DNA from: a virus
Direction: 5' to 3' (one strand)
Length of the DNA stretch: 46,982 nt
IMG/VR virus record: IMGVR_UViG_3300022846_000001
Span: 1 to 46,982 of that record
Shown here piece by piece: positions 37,249 to 46,982 of this stretch. The notes beneath the pieces are model-generated. The model was given only the letters and a program-made list of their open reading frames with translations. It had not been told where the DNA came from and ran no database searches. Made by a program: the position numbers and the translations under genes. Every line of letters starts with the position of its first letter. The first letter of the stretch is position 1.

Positions 37249-37901
37249 TGAGTACAGAGATATTTCATTACCAACCAATGATGTTAGACACAAAAGGCGG
37301 TACTGTTTTCAATGTTGTTCATTCTGAATTTGAGAACATGGCAGGGCAACGTGGTTTAATATCCGAGAGGCAGAAACAGTATTTTTCGTTCTCATATAAC
37401 GACAAGCTGTTACTACCGAATGAATCAGAGACGTTAAGAGATGAGATACAGGCGTTTTACAATGCACGGCAAGGTTCTTATGACAACTTCTTTCTTCCTT
37501 CGTGGCGGTTAGAACTAAAGTTACAGGATGCTGTTACAACTGCTGATAATACCTTCACTTTATATAAGAATCCATCATATTTTGGGTTCTCAAAAACAAT
37601 ACTTGAAGCTGGGAATTATGTATATTTTTGTCACAAGTTCCCAAGGGACTTTGAGGTTTCACCGACACATGAAGTTAGAAGAATAACTGATTGGTCTGAA
37701 AGCGGTGGTGAGTGGACTGTTACTGTTGACAGCACGTTTGATAACAACTATGGCGTTGGAACATACGTTCAGAAAGCTTATATCGTTTATTTTACATCAC
37801 CTGATTTGTCGTACATAAAAGACATACCGTATAGCGTTGGGTACACAATAGACTTTGTAGAAGATTTATCAGAGTTATATCTATCAGATTATGGAGGTTA
37901 G
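37248..37901 (+). CDS. Distal tail protein, DUF2460-like
   Basis: A 217-residue protein whose start overlaps the tape measure stop by one base. LRDEIQAFYNARQGSYDNFF, then VDSTFDNNYGVGTYV, fit the DUF2460-like pattern, where IxxFYxARxGxxxxFxxxDW is conserved. It occupies the gpM position. In lambda gpM sits between tape measure and tip. Mostly beta. Confidence 0.75.
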   Translation: MSTEIFHYQPMMLDTKGGTVFNVVHSEFENMAGQRGLISERQKQYFSFSYNDKLLLPNESETLRDEIQAFYNARQGSYDNFFLPSWRLELKLQDAVTTADNTFTLYKNPSYFGFSKTILEAGNYVYFCHKFPRDFEVSPTHEVRRITDWSESGGEWTVTVDSTFDNNYGVGTYVQKAYIVYFTSPDLSYIKDIPYSVGYTIDFVEDLSELYLSDYGG

Positions 37902-37903
37902 TT

Positions 37904-38893
37904 ATGCCAAGAGAAGGCCCATTAGATTTCTTTAAACAAAAAAACAAACTTCAGTATCAGTTGATTAACCTAGCTGTTGTTGAAGCTTCGTATGTATATA
38001 TGTCTGACCTTGCCTCTACTTCTACTAAGACCACAGCGGTTGTGTCAGAGACTGTAAGGGTTATATTAAATGCTGCTGTAACTGCTCACAGCTATGACTA
38101 TGCTGCAAAAGGTGATGGCTATTGTTGGTGTCTTTCGTTTGATGACGGTGCTAACGTTGGTGCTATGAGGCAGGTATCTGCTTATAATTCTACCACTGGA
38201 ACGTTTACTTTTACAGTACCTCTTGACAATGACCCAACCACTGAACCAGACAGGATAAGAATATCAAAGAACCTGTTCCTTGCTGGCAAAGTAGATTCAG
38301 TTAATTTTTATATCCCAGATGAATCATACGGTGACGATGTTAAAATGGTATATGTTCCATTCCCAATGACTATTGTACCAATGGGTACTAACGCCAAGGG
38401 TGAAGTTATGACCTTAGATATAACACTGTCAGCGGTTAATAAGGTTATAGTTAATGCTGTGTTACTTGCTGATGGTATACAGGGAAACAGGGTATATCAC
38501 TTAAGAGTATTTGAGGGTACTCTTGGTCAAGGTAAAGAATACTGTATCAAGGATTCAGCTTACATTGATTCAGTTTCAATTAACAACTCACAGATTCAGT
38601 TCTTGCTTGAGAGTAAGCACAACATAGTAGACGTACAGCTTCCGGGTTGTACTTATAACATTGACTTTTGCAGGTTCAGGTTTAAGGGTGATGAATGTGG
38701 TTGGACATACACAGATGGTTCTAAGGGTGATGGTTACAGTTTTGATTACTATGAGAAAAAGAACGCAGCAGGAACAGTTATAAAAGAATACCCTCTTGTA
38801 AAATCAGACACATGTGACCACACTTTAAACGGTGCAAACGGTTGCCAAGCACATAACAATTCACTTAGATTTGGTGGGTTCCCAACATTATAA
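37904..38893 (+). CDS. Tail tip protein, gpL-like (DUF2163-like)
   Basis: A 329-residue protein. The N-terminal two thirds are beta-rich. The end holds C256, C265, C304 and C314 (CRFRFKGDEC, then DTCDHTLNGANGC) and HNNSLRFGGFPTL, the pattern of gpL-like tip proteins. In lambda gpL the same four Cys bind an iron-sulfur cluster, so a metal cluster is likely here. It is placed between the distal tail and gpK-like genes as in lambda. Confidence 0.8.
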   Translation: MPREGPLDFFKQKNKLQYQLINLAVVEASYVYMSDLASTSTKTTAVVSETVRVILNAAVTAHSYDYAAKGDGYCWCLSFDDGANVGAMRQVSAYNSTTGTFTFTVPLDNDPTTEPDRIRISKNLFLAGKVDSVNFYIPDESYGDDVKMVYVPFPMTIVPMGTNAKGEVMTLDITLSAVNKVIVNAVLLADGIQGNRVYHLRVFEGTLGQGKEYCIKDSAYIDSVSINNSQIQFLLESKHNIVDVQLPGCTYNIDFCRFRFKGDECGWTYTDGSKGDGYSFDYYEKKNAAGTVIKEYPLVKSDTCDHTLNGANGCQAHNNSLRFGGFPTL

Positions 38894-39300
38894 TGAAGAA
38901 GAAATCATATCAAAAATACATAGGGTTACCTTTCAAGCACCATGGTCGTGACGTAGACGGCATTGACTGCTGGGGGTTACCAATGCTTTATTATAAAGAA
39001 GTGTTGGGGGTAGAACTTCAGGACTGGTGGTACGAATCCGACTGGTCTAAAAAAGGTGAGAACTATTTTGTAGATAACTATAAAGACTTTCATTTTGAAA
39101 GAGTTGATTCACCAACGAAGCACGACATAGCTTTGATCTTTACTGACATTAAAACGAAGATACCGAACCATGCCATGATAATTATAGAACCACCAAACAT
39201 AGCACTGACTGCTGCAAGTAGGGGTTCTCATCTAACAGATTTAAACAACAATGTTTGGAAGCGTAGGATAGAAGGATTTTATAGGTTATGCCAAGACTAA
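38893..39300 (+). CDS. NlpC/P60 peptidase, gpK-like
   Basis: A 135-residue protein with VDGIDCWGLPML (Cys26) and PNHAMIIIEPP (His93), the catalytic pair of NlpC/P60 enzymes. In lambda gpK has an additional JAB domain in front; here only the NlpC part is present. Its role in tail tip assembly or peptidoglycan cutting at entry is by family. It overlaps both the gpL-like stop and the next gene. Confidence 0.85.
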   Translation: MKKKSYQKYIGLPFKHHGRDVDGIDCWGLPMLYYKEVLGVELQDWWYESDWSKKGENYFVDNYKDFHFERVDSPTKHDIALIFTDIKTKIPNHAMIIIEPPNIALTAASRGSHLTDLNNNVWKRRIEGFYRLCQD

Positions 39301-42300
39301 CGTTAATTAAAAATCCATTAACACCTGAAGATAAAGTTGTATTTTACAGCCAAGAACTAGACCTTAAGACTTTCTTAGGCAAGTTTCTTTTTGTGAACCC
39401 AACTTGTAAGGGTTTTTTACAGAGCAACGAACTAGCGGTAAAACTTAACGATGTTTTACTTACCAACAAGAAAAGCCTAGCCAATCTTGTACTTAAAAAT
39501 GATGATGAGTTTGTAGTGTTTCCCAATATAACAACCGGTGTAGAGACGGCTGCTGTTGTTGCTACTGCTGCTGAAGTGGCTGCTACAACTGGGCCAGTTC
39601 TGGCAGCACCTGCAATAGCAGCACCATCTGTTGCAGCTACTGGTTTAATATCTTCCAACCTAGCATTGGCTGGCATGTCTCAAACAGCAATAGGTGCTCT
39701 TGAATTAGGTGCGACAATGGCTGGTGTTAGTGGTAGTGTAAGTGTTGGGTCTGTTGTTGCAGAGATGGCTATATCAACAGCACTGTCTATGGGTGTCAAC
39801 GCAATGTTTGCACCGTCACTATCAAGTCCATCTGGCCCTACAGACAGTTCACCTTCTTATGGATGGGACTTAAGTACATCAGCAAAAGAAGGAATAGCAA
39901 TACCTGTTGTGTACGGTGAGCACTTGATTGGTGGCAACGTTATAACGTCAGCAAAAGAATATACTATACAGGAAGAATGGAGGTGGAAGGAAGCTAAGAA
40001 GGATAGGAAACCAACTTTAACTTGGAACGCATTCCCATTTTTAAATACATGCTTACTCGGTGCAACAGAACCTATCCGTGGTGTTGAGGTTGAATGTAAA
40101 CTTGACACACCATACATATTCTTTAGTTATAAACTATGGGACGAGAAAAGATGGTTAAAGTTCTGGGCAGATTTATTTGATAAGATTACAGAAAACGACA
40201 ATACGAATCCTATAACTACAACTTCACATTTGGATTCTATAGTATCTACCATAAATGCAGCAGTTATTTATAGGTTGACACAAATAAACGAACAAGAAAG
40301 TCCTAAGTTTACTGAGATATTAGACAACCCTAAAAAAGTTGCCAATCTTGATCTAGCTACAACAACTGTAAATCACATAATGACTAGCAATGCTTTATCT
40401 AAACCTGCTAGTGTTAATGGTAAGCTTTATATAGTAGATTTTGCAGAAGAGGTATTACGAAGAATAGAAGTCGCTATTGATGATGCACTCGATGCATCAT
40501 GGGAAGATTTTAAGGACACTATAATAGTTACTCCGTTTGACCCTATCTCACAGGGTAGTACATATACAGAGGTGTTCCAAAAATATGCAAAGGATAGAGA
40601 TAATCTAGGTACTTACGTATTTGGTTGTTGGTACATAAACACTAGGGGGTTTGGGTTTTCATTAATACCTAATTATGAAAAGATAGCGGCTGCTTTTTTG
40701 TGGTTTGGAGACCTACTTACTAACGGAACTTGGGCAGAGGGTTTATACGACTGGGCAAAATTAGTTTTCAGACTTCTTGCCTTTGGTAATTTCGATGGTG
40801 GAGATCACGGTCTTGATACTCAAGACCTAATAAACTTTGAAACATTTGCACTAGAGTTCCAGTTTGATGTTAAAGAAGTATTAATACCAAAATACTCAAC
40901 CCCACGAGAGTTCATTTTTAACCTAAAAAGAGATGACGACTACGAAGAAGATATAAAACGAAGTCAAGTGTTACATCAACTAACAGCACTGTCTGAGGGT
41001 GAATGTAAGGGTCTTAAAGAAGTGTTTGTTGAGGACTCGCCAGCAAAGAACGTACAGAATTTAGAGATTTCTTTTTTCAAGGGTGATAACGCACAGAACA
41101 TCTCTGTTGGTAATCAGATGGTGAATACTTTTGACAACTTCAATCACGCTACCAAGTTTCATTCAAGGGATAATGAATTAAACGACAAGGTGGACTATGT
41201 AGAGTTTTTATCAACAAAAAACTTTTCGGTAGACAATGTTATAGTTGAAACACAGTCTACAATTTATCGTGTTTCAAAGAGTGGTCATACGAGACCCCTG
41301 CAACATAACTTTTTTAAGTTTGCTATACAGGTTGGTTTTACATGGTCTGATTTTGATGCTTGGGACGGCTTGGAAGCAATAACTCCAGCAGCACTACAGG
41401 CTGGTGCTTTCTTACATCAGGAATATGAGTTGAAGGGTCAGTTTGATACACAACCCACAATATCAAGGTTTGCAGCACTACCCATTAGAGACTTCCTTAT
41501 GCCAGAGGCAGACCTACCCCTACTTGTAACGAGATTTCCTTTTGCTGCTCTAGGGTTGTGTGCTTGGCTAGGTATAACATTTGGTGGTGAAGAATATGTT
41601 CATCAAAGATACATATCAGACACACCATATAGAGACACAGTTTTAAATGCTATAAAAGAAAAGATAACTACTTACTTTTTAGGTCAGGGAGAACGTATAA
41701 GGGTTAGGGTTATAAGGTTGGTTCCATCGTGGGATAATTCTGGCTTTTCTCGCCAGGGTGCTTTTGATTTCAAGGTAACTGGCTTCCAAGAAGTTGCTTA
41801 CAGGGGGTTTGACTATCCGAACACTGCACTGATGGGGATTAAGTTTAAGGCAAACTCAAAGTATAACGCTTCTATCCCAAAGATAACAACACTGCTTAAA
41901 GGAAAGAAGGTTCTTGTTCCAAAGCTTGAGTTGGTTGAGAAAGGCAAGGAAAGAGTTTACCACGAGTTGGCATGGTTTGATGAAGACGTAAACTTATACA
42001 GAAGTAGGCAACACAACGGTAATAAATGTACTTATGCCCGTGACTCGGAGAACAGGATAGTATTTGTTGAGGAGTGGTCAGACAACCCAGTATGGTGTCT
42101 GTATGATTTAATAATAAATAAAAGATATGGCCTTGGTAATTACACCTCTCAATTTAACCTGCCTATTGATTGGTATCTTGATACTGCTGAATACTGTGAC
42201 ACGTATGTACCTGATGGCACGGACAGGAAGGCTTCTTCCCTGAGTATGTCTCAGCTTATAGACCACGACTCTGACTTCTTTAAGCATGGTGACCCGTATT

Positions 42301-45300
42301 ATGATGACAATGAAGAAGAATTGTATGTACGTGGTACTGGCTTGTTTGGTGGTGCAATAACAGATGCTCTTAATTACCCCAACTCAACAAAATATGACAA
42401 GACGGTAGCTGGCGAAGCTATATTTGGAAGAACTGATGTGGGTGGATGGACAAAAGCTGTTGTAGAAAGGATATTTAGAAGTGTACCAAACGTAGTATCT
42501 ACATATGCAGATATAACTTTTGCAAAAGCATACACCTCGACAACCACAAGGGTTGGTTCTGAGTTCTGGACTAATGGTATCCCTTGTATAGATTCATCAA
42601 ACACAGAGTATTATAACCGTTATCAGCTTGGTGAGAAACGGTTTGTATTAGACTTAGTTATTGACTCAACATCAAGTGCGATAGATTGGTTAAAGACTAT
42701 ATGTGACACCTTTAGGGCGTTCCCGATGTGGGTTGGTGGTGGGTATAGACCTGTTATTGATAGGATAAAAGACCCTGTTGCAATACTTGGTATGGGTAAT
42801 ATTATAAAAGACTCGCTTGAAGTTTCTTATGTACCCCTATCCAAGTCATACAATATTGTTGAAGCACAGTTTATGAACGAACTTAATATGTATAAGCGTG
42901 ACACAAGGCAGGTTGTTGACGCTGCTGTTGATGTTGCATCTGCCACAGCAGTTCATAACACTATAAGAACTAAGCAGGTTAAGCTATCTGGTGTTACAAG
43001 ACCGTCACAGATTGTAAGAGAACTGCTCTATCAGAAGATAAACTCAAACGAAAACAGGAAAACTATAAACTTCGGTATGGGTGTTGAGCATGTAAACATG
43101 ACAGCTGGAGACATCTTTGTGTTTAATCATTCTCTTATGACCTCTACAATATTAAGTGGTAGGATACAGGGTTACGATTCTTCAAGCGGTGACAAAGTAT
43201 TACTCGACCAAGACCTATCTGGACTGTCTTTACCTCTCAACCTTAATGTTACCTTATTAATAGGTGATGCTTATTGTGACGAGTGCCAAAAGACAGTTTG
43301 GAAAGACGAGGATGAAACAATAAAAAATGAAACCGCAACAACATGTCCTTATTGTGGCGGCCCAATTGATGGTACAGAAGAAGTTGTTGAAGTATCTGTT
43401 ACTTCTATTGATGGCAACTGGGTGTATGCTACATTCGGTCAGGTAAAACCAGTAGCGTTTAATGTGTACGAGATAGGCCCATCTACAGAAACAAGTCAGA
43501 AATACAGAGTAATGTCTGTTCAGCCTGATATAAATAATGTTGCTCAGGTTATGGCAATAGAATATAACAAGGCAACCTACGGTAAGAGCAGAACACTTGT
43601 TGACGGTGTAACAGAAACAGCTTATGATGAAGCTACAATAGCAACACAGAATAATCAAGTTTCTATTTTGCCATTAATGAAAGCCGTACAACCCGTTAGA
43701 AGTTTATTAATAATACCATACAACCTATTAAACAATGAGATTTTAATAAAATTCCTAGCACCAAGTTCTATAGTATCTAATATATTATATAAGGGTGGTA
43801 GGGTAGTAATAACAGACCCATACGGTATTTCTGAAGAATTCACAGATGTTGATGGAGACAACGGTCTAAAGGTAGGGCTTGCAGATGCAAACGCTCAATA
43901 TAAGATTCAGGTTTTTGCTACATACGCTGGTAAGACAGAAGCTGTACCCGTTCAGACTAACATACAGTTAAACATATTCAACTTTGGAGGGCAGGCTACA
44001 GAGGTTTACGCACCAGAGGTTCCGAACTTACGGTTAGCTTCTCGGTCAAGACCGTGGGGTAAATACACAAAGTGGGAAGATAATTATAATGGGTTTATTT
44101 CATCACGCCCTGTTTTTAAGTGGGATGCTGTCGGACTTGGTGATGAAGACAATGATCTTTTCACTAAGAATCAACTACAGATTGCAGGTTACAGACTAAC
44201 CATTGAACTAAGCCATAGTCCCCGTGAAGATGTTTTGGAAGAAAGTGGTACACCTGCCGTGTGGGGTAAACAAGAAGTTTTTACTACCAGCAAGTGGGTA
44301 TTAGAGAAAGCAGTTGATTTGGCATCAATATCTAATACACGTGAGGGTGACACCCCAGCTCAAGAATTAGCTAAGATACAGGGTATAAGGGCATCTATTG
44401 AAGCTTTCACTGACGGTAACCAGTACAGCCAAGTTGTAAAATCAGAAGTGTTTTATCCACATCAGGTAGCTTGCCCTCTTAAAGTAACAACAGTACCGTT
44501 CCTTGGGAGTGTATATATTTGGTGGAATGAAGACCCAGACTGGCAGGACATAGACCACTTTGAAGTTTATTTAAAGATATCAAAACCCCCCGGTAATTTT
44601 TTTGGTATAGCTAGTAAAAAAAGTTATGAATGGGAAACAACCGAGCCTGAGATAACAACCAACAGGTTTATAACTATAAAAATACCAGTAGAAGAAGTGT
44701 TTGGATTCAACGCACTTGGTGCTTTGTGGGGATGTACGTTTGAACCAGCTATAGTTGCAGTTACTAAAACTGGTGCTCTTAGGTCTGCTAGAGGAGTAGC
44801 TGGCCCTATAGAAGAGGAACCGCCAGTAACACAGACACCTCAAGGTGGTATTCCAGACTACATGTTGCAAACTCCTGCTTCTCATATTACCGTATATGAT
44901 ACTATCCGCCCATTCCACCTTCCACCAACCGTAGCACAGCAAAGAAGTGATAGTTTTCAGTTCACAGAATCTTACAACGTAAGACAGGCACTGATAGATG
45001 GTCATCTAGGTAGTGGTGTAGAATATACTGGGTTGATATGGGGACTACTAAAAAACGTAGTAAGAATAACATATGAATCACCAAACGAAGAAGATTTTAT
45101 TAAGATTGCTTTTAATGTTGACAAAGCGTGTAAGATATGGGTTGAGTATTTACAGCAAGACGATTATGGCAACTACTTAAGGGGTCGGTGGGATTATTTA
45201 GGTGGTAATGATAATGGTGACCATGATTTAGATTCAGACGGTCAGCTTACATCATATGCAACAAGTGTGTTGGCAATAGACAAATATTGGGAAGTACCTT

Positions 45301-46982
45301 CTGGAAGTTCGGGAGCTTTATTCCCTGTTGCTCTTAAAAATAAGTATCTTCGTTTAATGGTATCACCGTTAGATGAATCAAGTACGGTAACCGTGAACGA
45401 GATTAGGTTTACCCGTGTTGGTACTTTTGACCAAGTAAGCGTTGATTTAATAAAGAACTTAAATTGGGATTCTGGGGACGAGAAGTTTTACTTAGACGCT
45501 AATGCAACTGGAATGGTTGATCCAGCGACTGGCCCTAGTTCTCCTGTACTGTGGGCATCTGATGGTGGAATAGGAACAAGCAGAGAATACCCTGCCGTTA
45601 GATTAACTACAAACGGTCTCTACATAGACGGCCCCGGTGGTATAGTGTTTAGCGGTGAGAACGGTCTTGCTGATTGGACACCAGATAATCAATACTATCT
45701 TAGCAACTGGAATACAGACGGTATAGACTTCTCATCAACAGGACAAGACAACGTAACATGGTCTAGTGGTGATATAATCCTTGGTGACAACATAACCTAT
45801 TCAATAACAGGTGATAGTGCAACCATATCAGCAGGTGAATCACTGTATGTTTACTTTGATAGGAACAGTTCAACTACTACTTTTTCAACAACAAACACGT
45901 TCTCAACTTTAATTGAACCAGGTTATATATTAATAGCAAGAGCAACCTACAATTCAGACGCACTTCAGTCTGCTACAATAACATGCAAGAACATATTACC
46001 ATCAATCATAACGTCTACACAGATAGGGCCGAACTCTATTACAACCAGCAACTTGACTGCTAATTGTGTTGACACAGATCAACTGAACGCAGGTGCGGTA
46101 GAGGCAGACAAAATTAACGTAAGCACCTTGGCTGCAATATCAGCTGACTGTGGTACGCTGTCTGCTGGAATAATACAAAACTCTGGATGGGGTTCTGGAG
46201 AATATAATTTCTACCTAGATGCTGATGGTACTGGACTTGTGTCTGGTGAGATTGGCCCTTCTGACCCTGTGTTCTGGGCATCAGACGGAGGGATTGGTGG
46301 CACAAGAGAATATCCTAACGTAAGACTAACACCTAGTGGTTTATTATCGGGTAGTGGAGATGGATTTAGGGTTGAAAATTCTGGTGAAATAGGCCCGTCA
46401 GGTGAAGGAAGTTGGAGTTTAATAGACGATTACTATATGAAGACTTGGACTACAACAGTTGAGTTTTCATCTACTGGATACAACAACATCACTTGGAGTT
46501 CTGGTACATTAACGTTTGCAGACCTAACGATACATTCTATTAGCGGTGGTAGTGCAACAATTCCAGAGGATGGAACCACGTTTGTTTATTTTGAAAAGTC
46601 TGTTTCAACAACAGAATTGCAAACAACTAATGATTTTAGTGAATTAGTAAGATACGGATTGGTGATAATTTGTAGGGCAATTTATAATAGTAATACCGCT
46701 AGTAATGCATCTATAATAGGACAAGGTATAGTACAACCAAGGTTTACGGAAAACGAGATAGCACCACTTTCTATTGCAACAATACACTATCAACCAAACT
46801 CTATAACATCTGGAGAAATAGCACATAATACCATTGAAACTATTCACTATTCACCCAACTCTATAGATTACGAAGCAGTTGGTGAGAACGCTATAGATAC
46901 AATTCATATTGTTGAAAACGCTATCACTGCTGTTGAGGTGGCAACTAACGCTATTGAAACTGTTCACATTGTTGAGAACGCT
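39288..46982 (+). CDS. Tail tip attachment protein J with fused gpI-like N-terminus, partial
   Basis: Open from ATG 39288 to the window edge, 2565 codons, so the C-terminus is outside. Residues 1-83 look like the gpI beta-grasp (ubiquitin-like) domain (AVKLNDVLLTNKKSLAN, then LKNDDEFVVFPNI). An Ala/Gly-rich hydrophobic stretch (85-180) follows. From about 191 (GWDLSTSAKEGIAIPVVYGE) it is gpJ-like, with NPVWCLYDLIINKRYGLG near 931 as its most conserved part. A zinc ribbon is inserted (C1330, C1333, C1353, C1356). The C-terminal part has tandem repeats. J binds the host receptor. Confidence 0.9.
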   Translation, partial: MPRLTLIKNPLTPEDKVVFYSQELDLKTFLGKFLFVNPTCKGFLQSNELAVKLNDVLLTNKKSLANLVLKNDDEFVVFPNITTGVETAAVVATAAEVAATTGPVLAAPAIAAPSVAATGLISSNLALAGMSQTAIGALELGATMAGVSGSVSVGSVVAEMAISTALSMGVNAMFAPSLSSPSGPTDSSPSYGWDLSTSAKEGIAIPVVYGEHLIGGNVITSAKEYTIQEEWRWKEAKKDRKPTLTWNAFPFLNTCLLGATEPIRGVEVECKLDTPYIFFSYKLWDEKRWLKFWADLFDKITENDNTNPITTTSHLDSIVSTINAAVIYRLTQINEQESPKFTEILDNPKKVANLDLATTTVNHIMTSNALSKPASVNGKLYIVDFAEEVLRRIEVAIDDALDASWEDFKDTIIVTPFDPISQGSTYTEVFQKYAKDRDNLGTYVFGCWYINTRGFGFSLIPNYEKIAAAFLWFGDLLTNGTWAEGLYDWAKLVFRLLAFGNFDGGDHGLDTQDLINFETFALEFQFDVKEVLIPKYSTPREFIFNLKRDDDYEEDIKRSQVLHQLTALSEGECKGLKEVFVEDSPAKNVQNLEISFFKGDNAQNISVGNQMVNTFDNFNHATKFHSRDNELNDKVDYVEFLSTKNFSVDNVIVETQSTIYRVSKSGHTRPLQHNFFKFAIQVGFTWSDFDAWDGLEAITPAALQAGAFLHQEYELKGQFDTQPTISRFAALPIRDFLMPEADLPLLVTRFPFAALGLCAWLGITFGGEEYVHQRYISDTPYRDTVLNAIKEKITTYFLGQGERIRVRVIRLVPSWDNSGFSRQGAFDFKVTGFQEVAYRGFDYPNTALMGIKFKANSKYNASIPKITTLLKGKKVLVPKLELVEKGKERVYHELAWFDEDVNLYRSRQHNGNKCTYARDSENRIVFVEEWSDNPVWCLYDLIINKRYGLGNYTSQFNLPIDWYLDTAEYCDTYVPDGTDRKASSLSMSQLIDHDSDFFKHGDPYYDDNEEELYVRGTGLFGGAITDALNYPNSTKYDKTVAGEAIFGRTDVGGWTKAVVERIFRSVPNVVSTYADITFAKAYTSTTTRVGSEFWTNGIPCIDSSNTEYYNRYQLGEKRFVLDLVIDSTSSAIDWLKTICDTFRAFPMWVGGGYRPVIDRIKDPVAILGMGNIIKDSLEVSYVPLSKSYNIVEAQFMNELNMYKRDTRQVVDAAVDVASATAVHNTIRTKQVKLSGVTRPSQIVRELLYQKINSNENRKTINFGMGVEHVNMTAGDIFVFNHSLMTSTILSGRIQGYDSSSGDKVLLDQDLSGLSLPLNLNVTLLIGDAYCDECQKTVWKDEDETIKNETATTCPYCGGPIDGTEEVVEVSVTSIDGNWVYATFGQVKPVAFNVYEIGPSTETSQKYRVMSVQPDINNVAQVMAIEYNKATYGKSRTLVDGVTETAYDEATIATQNNQVSILPLMKAVQPVRSLLIIPYNLLNNEILIKFLAPSSIVSNILYKGGRVVITDPYGISEEFTDVDGDNGLKVGLADANAQYKIQVFATYAGKTEAVPVQTNIQLNIFNFGGQATEVYAPEVPNLRLASRSRPWGKYTKWEDNYNGFISSRPVFKWDAVGLGDEDNDLFTKNQLQIAGYRLTIELSHSPREDVLEESGTPAVWGKQEVFTTSKWVLEKAVDLASISNTREGDTPAQELAKIQGIRASIEAFTDGNQYSQVVKSEVFYPHQVACPLKVTTVPFLGSVYIWWNEDPDWQDIDHFEVYLKISKPPGNFFGIASKKSYEWETTEPEITTNRFITIKIPVEEVFGFNALGALWGCTFEPAIVAVTKTGALRSARGVAGPIEEEPPVTQTPQGGIPDYMLQTPASHITVYDTIRPFHLPPTVAQQRSDSFQFTESYNVRQALIDGHLGSGVEYTGLIWGLLKNVVRITYESPNEEDFIKIAFNVDKACKIWVEYLQQDDYGNYLRGRWDYLGGNDNGDHDLDSDGQLTSYATSVLAIDKYWEVPSGSSGALFPVALKNKYLRLMVSPLDESSTVTVNEIRFTRVGTFDQVSVDLIKNLNWDSGDEKFYLDANATGMVDPATGPSSPVLWASDGGIGTSREYPAVRLTTNGLYIDGPGGIVFSGENGLADWTPDNQYYLSNWNTDGIDFSSTGQDNVTWSSGDIILGDNITYSITGDSATISAGESLYVYFDRNSSTTTFSTTNTFSTLIEPGYILIARATYNSDALQSATITCKNILPSIITSTQIGPNSITTSNLTANCVDTDQLNAGAVEADKINVSTLAAISADCGTLSAGIIQNSGWGSGEYNFYLDADGTGLVSGEIGPSDPVFWASDGGIGGTREYPNVRLTPSGLLSGSGDGFRVENSGEIGPSGEGSWSLIDDYYMKTWTTTVEFSSTGYNNITWSSGTLTFADLTIHSISGGSATIPEDGTTFVYFEKSVSTTELQTTNDFSELVRYGLVIICRAIYNSNTASNASIIGQGIVQPRFTENEIAPLSIATIHYQPNSITSGEIAHNTIETIHYSPNSIDYEAVGENAIDTIHIVENAITAVEVATNAIETVHIVENA
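45465..46902 (+). repeat. Two tandem repeats within J, plus short terminal repeats
   Basis: Two units of about 240 codons: one from about 45465 and one from about 46185. Both hold a FYLDANATG/FYLDADGTG turn, PVLWASDGGIG or PVFWASDGGIG, SREYPAVRLT or TREYPNVRLT, and a second module with NVTWSSGDI or NITWSSGTL. After the second unit, 10-14 residue units with the pattern (N)AI(D/E)T(I/V)H repeat up to the window end. The DNA copies have diverged, so they look old. They probably form the receptor-binding shaft. Confidence 0.75.

Noticed and set aside
1-46982. CRISPR arrays, rRNA, tRNA and insertion sequences
   Set aside because: No regular spaced repeats, cloverleaf-like sequences, rRNA blocks or transposase genes were seen in reading both strands. 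A tRNA-scan could still find a degenerate tRNA.

Overview
The window is a contiguous piece of an AT-rich tailed-phage genome (Caudoviricetes) with a lambda-like siphovirus layout; it could be a virion genome or a prophage. The evidence is the gene order: terminase large subunit, portal, prohead protease with nested scaffold, decoration protein, E-type major capsid protein, neck genes, tail terminator, tail tube, G/GT frameshift chaperones, tape measure, DUF2460-like, gpL-like, NlpC/P60 gpK-like and gpJ-like proteins. Strong AGGAGG ribosome sites and TATAAT boxes indicate a bacterial host, but I cannot name it. I saw no integrase, lysis gene, DNA polymerase or tRNA.

Left part (1-10 kb). Short forward operons of small accessory genes flank a reverse-strand operon (5018 down to 2250). 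The left forward operon (696-2185) and the reverse operon converge on a bidirectional terminator at 2194-2229. The reverse operon and the second forward operon (5187 onward) diverge from a shared promoter region near 5060-5147. More than a dozen of the small proteins carry CxxC zinc-ribbon pairs. Recognisable families are YopX-like, DUF3850/ASCH-like, Lar-like, an HExxH putative metallopeptidase and a calcineurin-like phosphoesterase.

Packaging and head (10-23.3 kb). A possible small terminase is followed by a DNA methyltransferase whose frame is broken by a stop exactly at the catalytic DPPY motif. The terminase large subunit is interrupted at its Walker A lysine/serine junction by a 346-residue LAGLIDADG intein. 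A 102-residue protein with a glycyl-radical-like C-terminus precedes a terminator, three phased 17-bp palindromes and a promoter-like sequence that leads into the portal and head genes.

Cargo block (23.4-30.4 kb). Between neck and tail genes lies a cassette with a GT4-GT9 fusion glycosyltransferase, two further GT-A-type transferases, two SAM methyltransferases and a radical SAM protein with a B12-binding-like N-terminus. The set looks like a sugar transfer and modification pathway. Its place inside the structural operon suggests that it decorates the virion, which is inference.

Tail (30.4 kb to the right edge). Tail completion genes, tail tube, chaperones with an A_AAA_AAC slippery site, a 1267-residue tape measure, the tip proteins and a very large gpI-gpJ-type tip protein follow. 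The last protein is still open at the window edge after 2565 codons and ends in tandem repeats.
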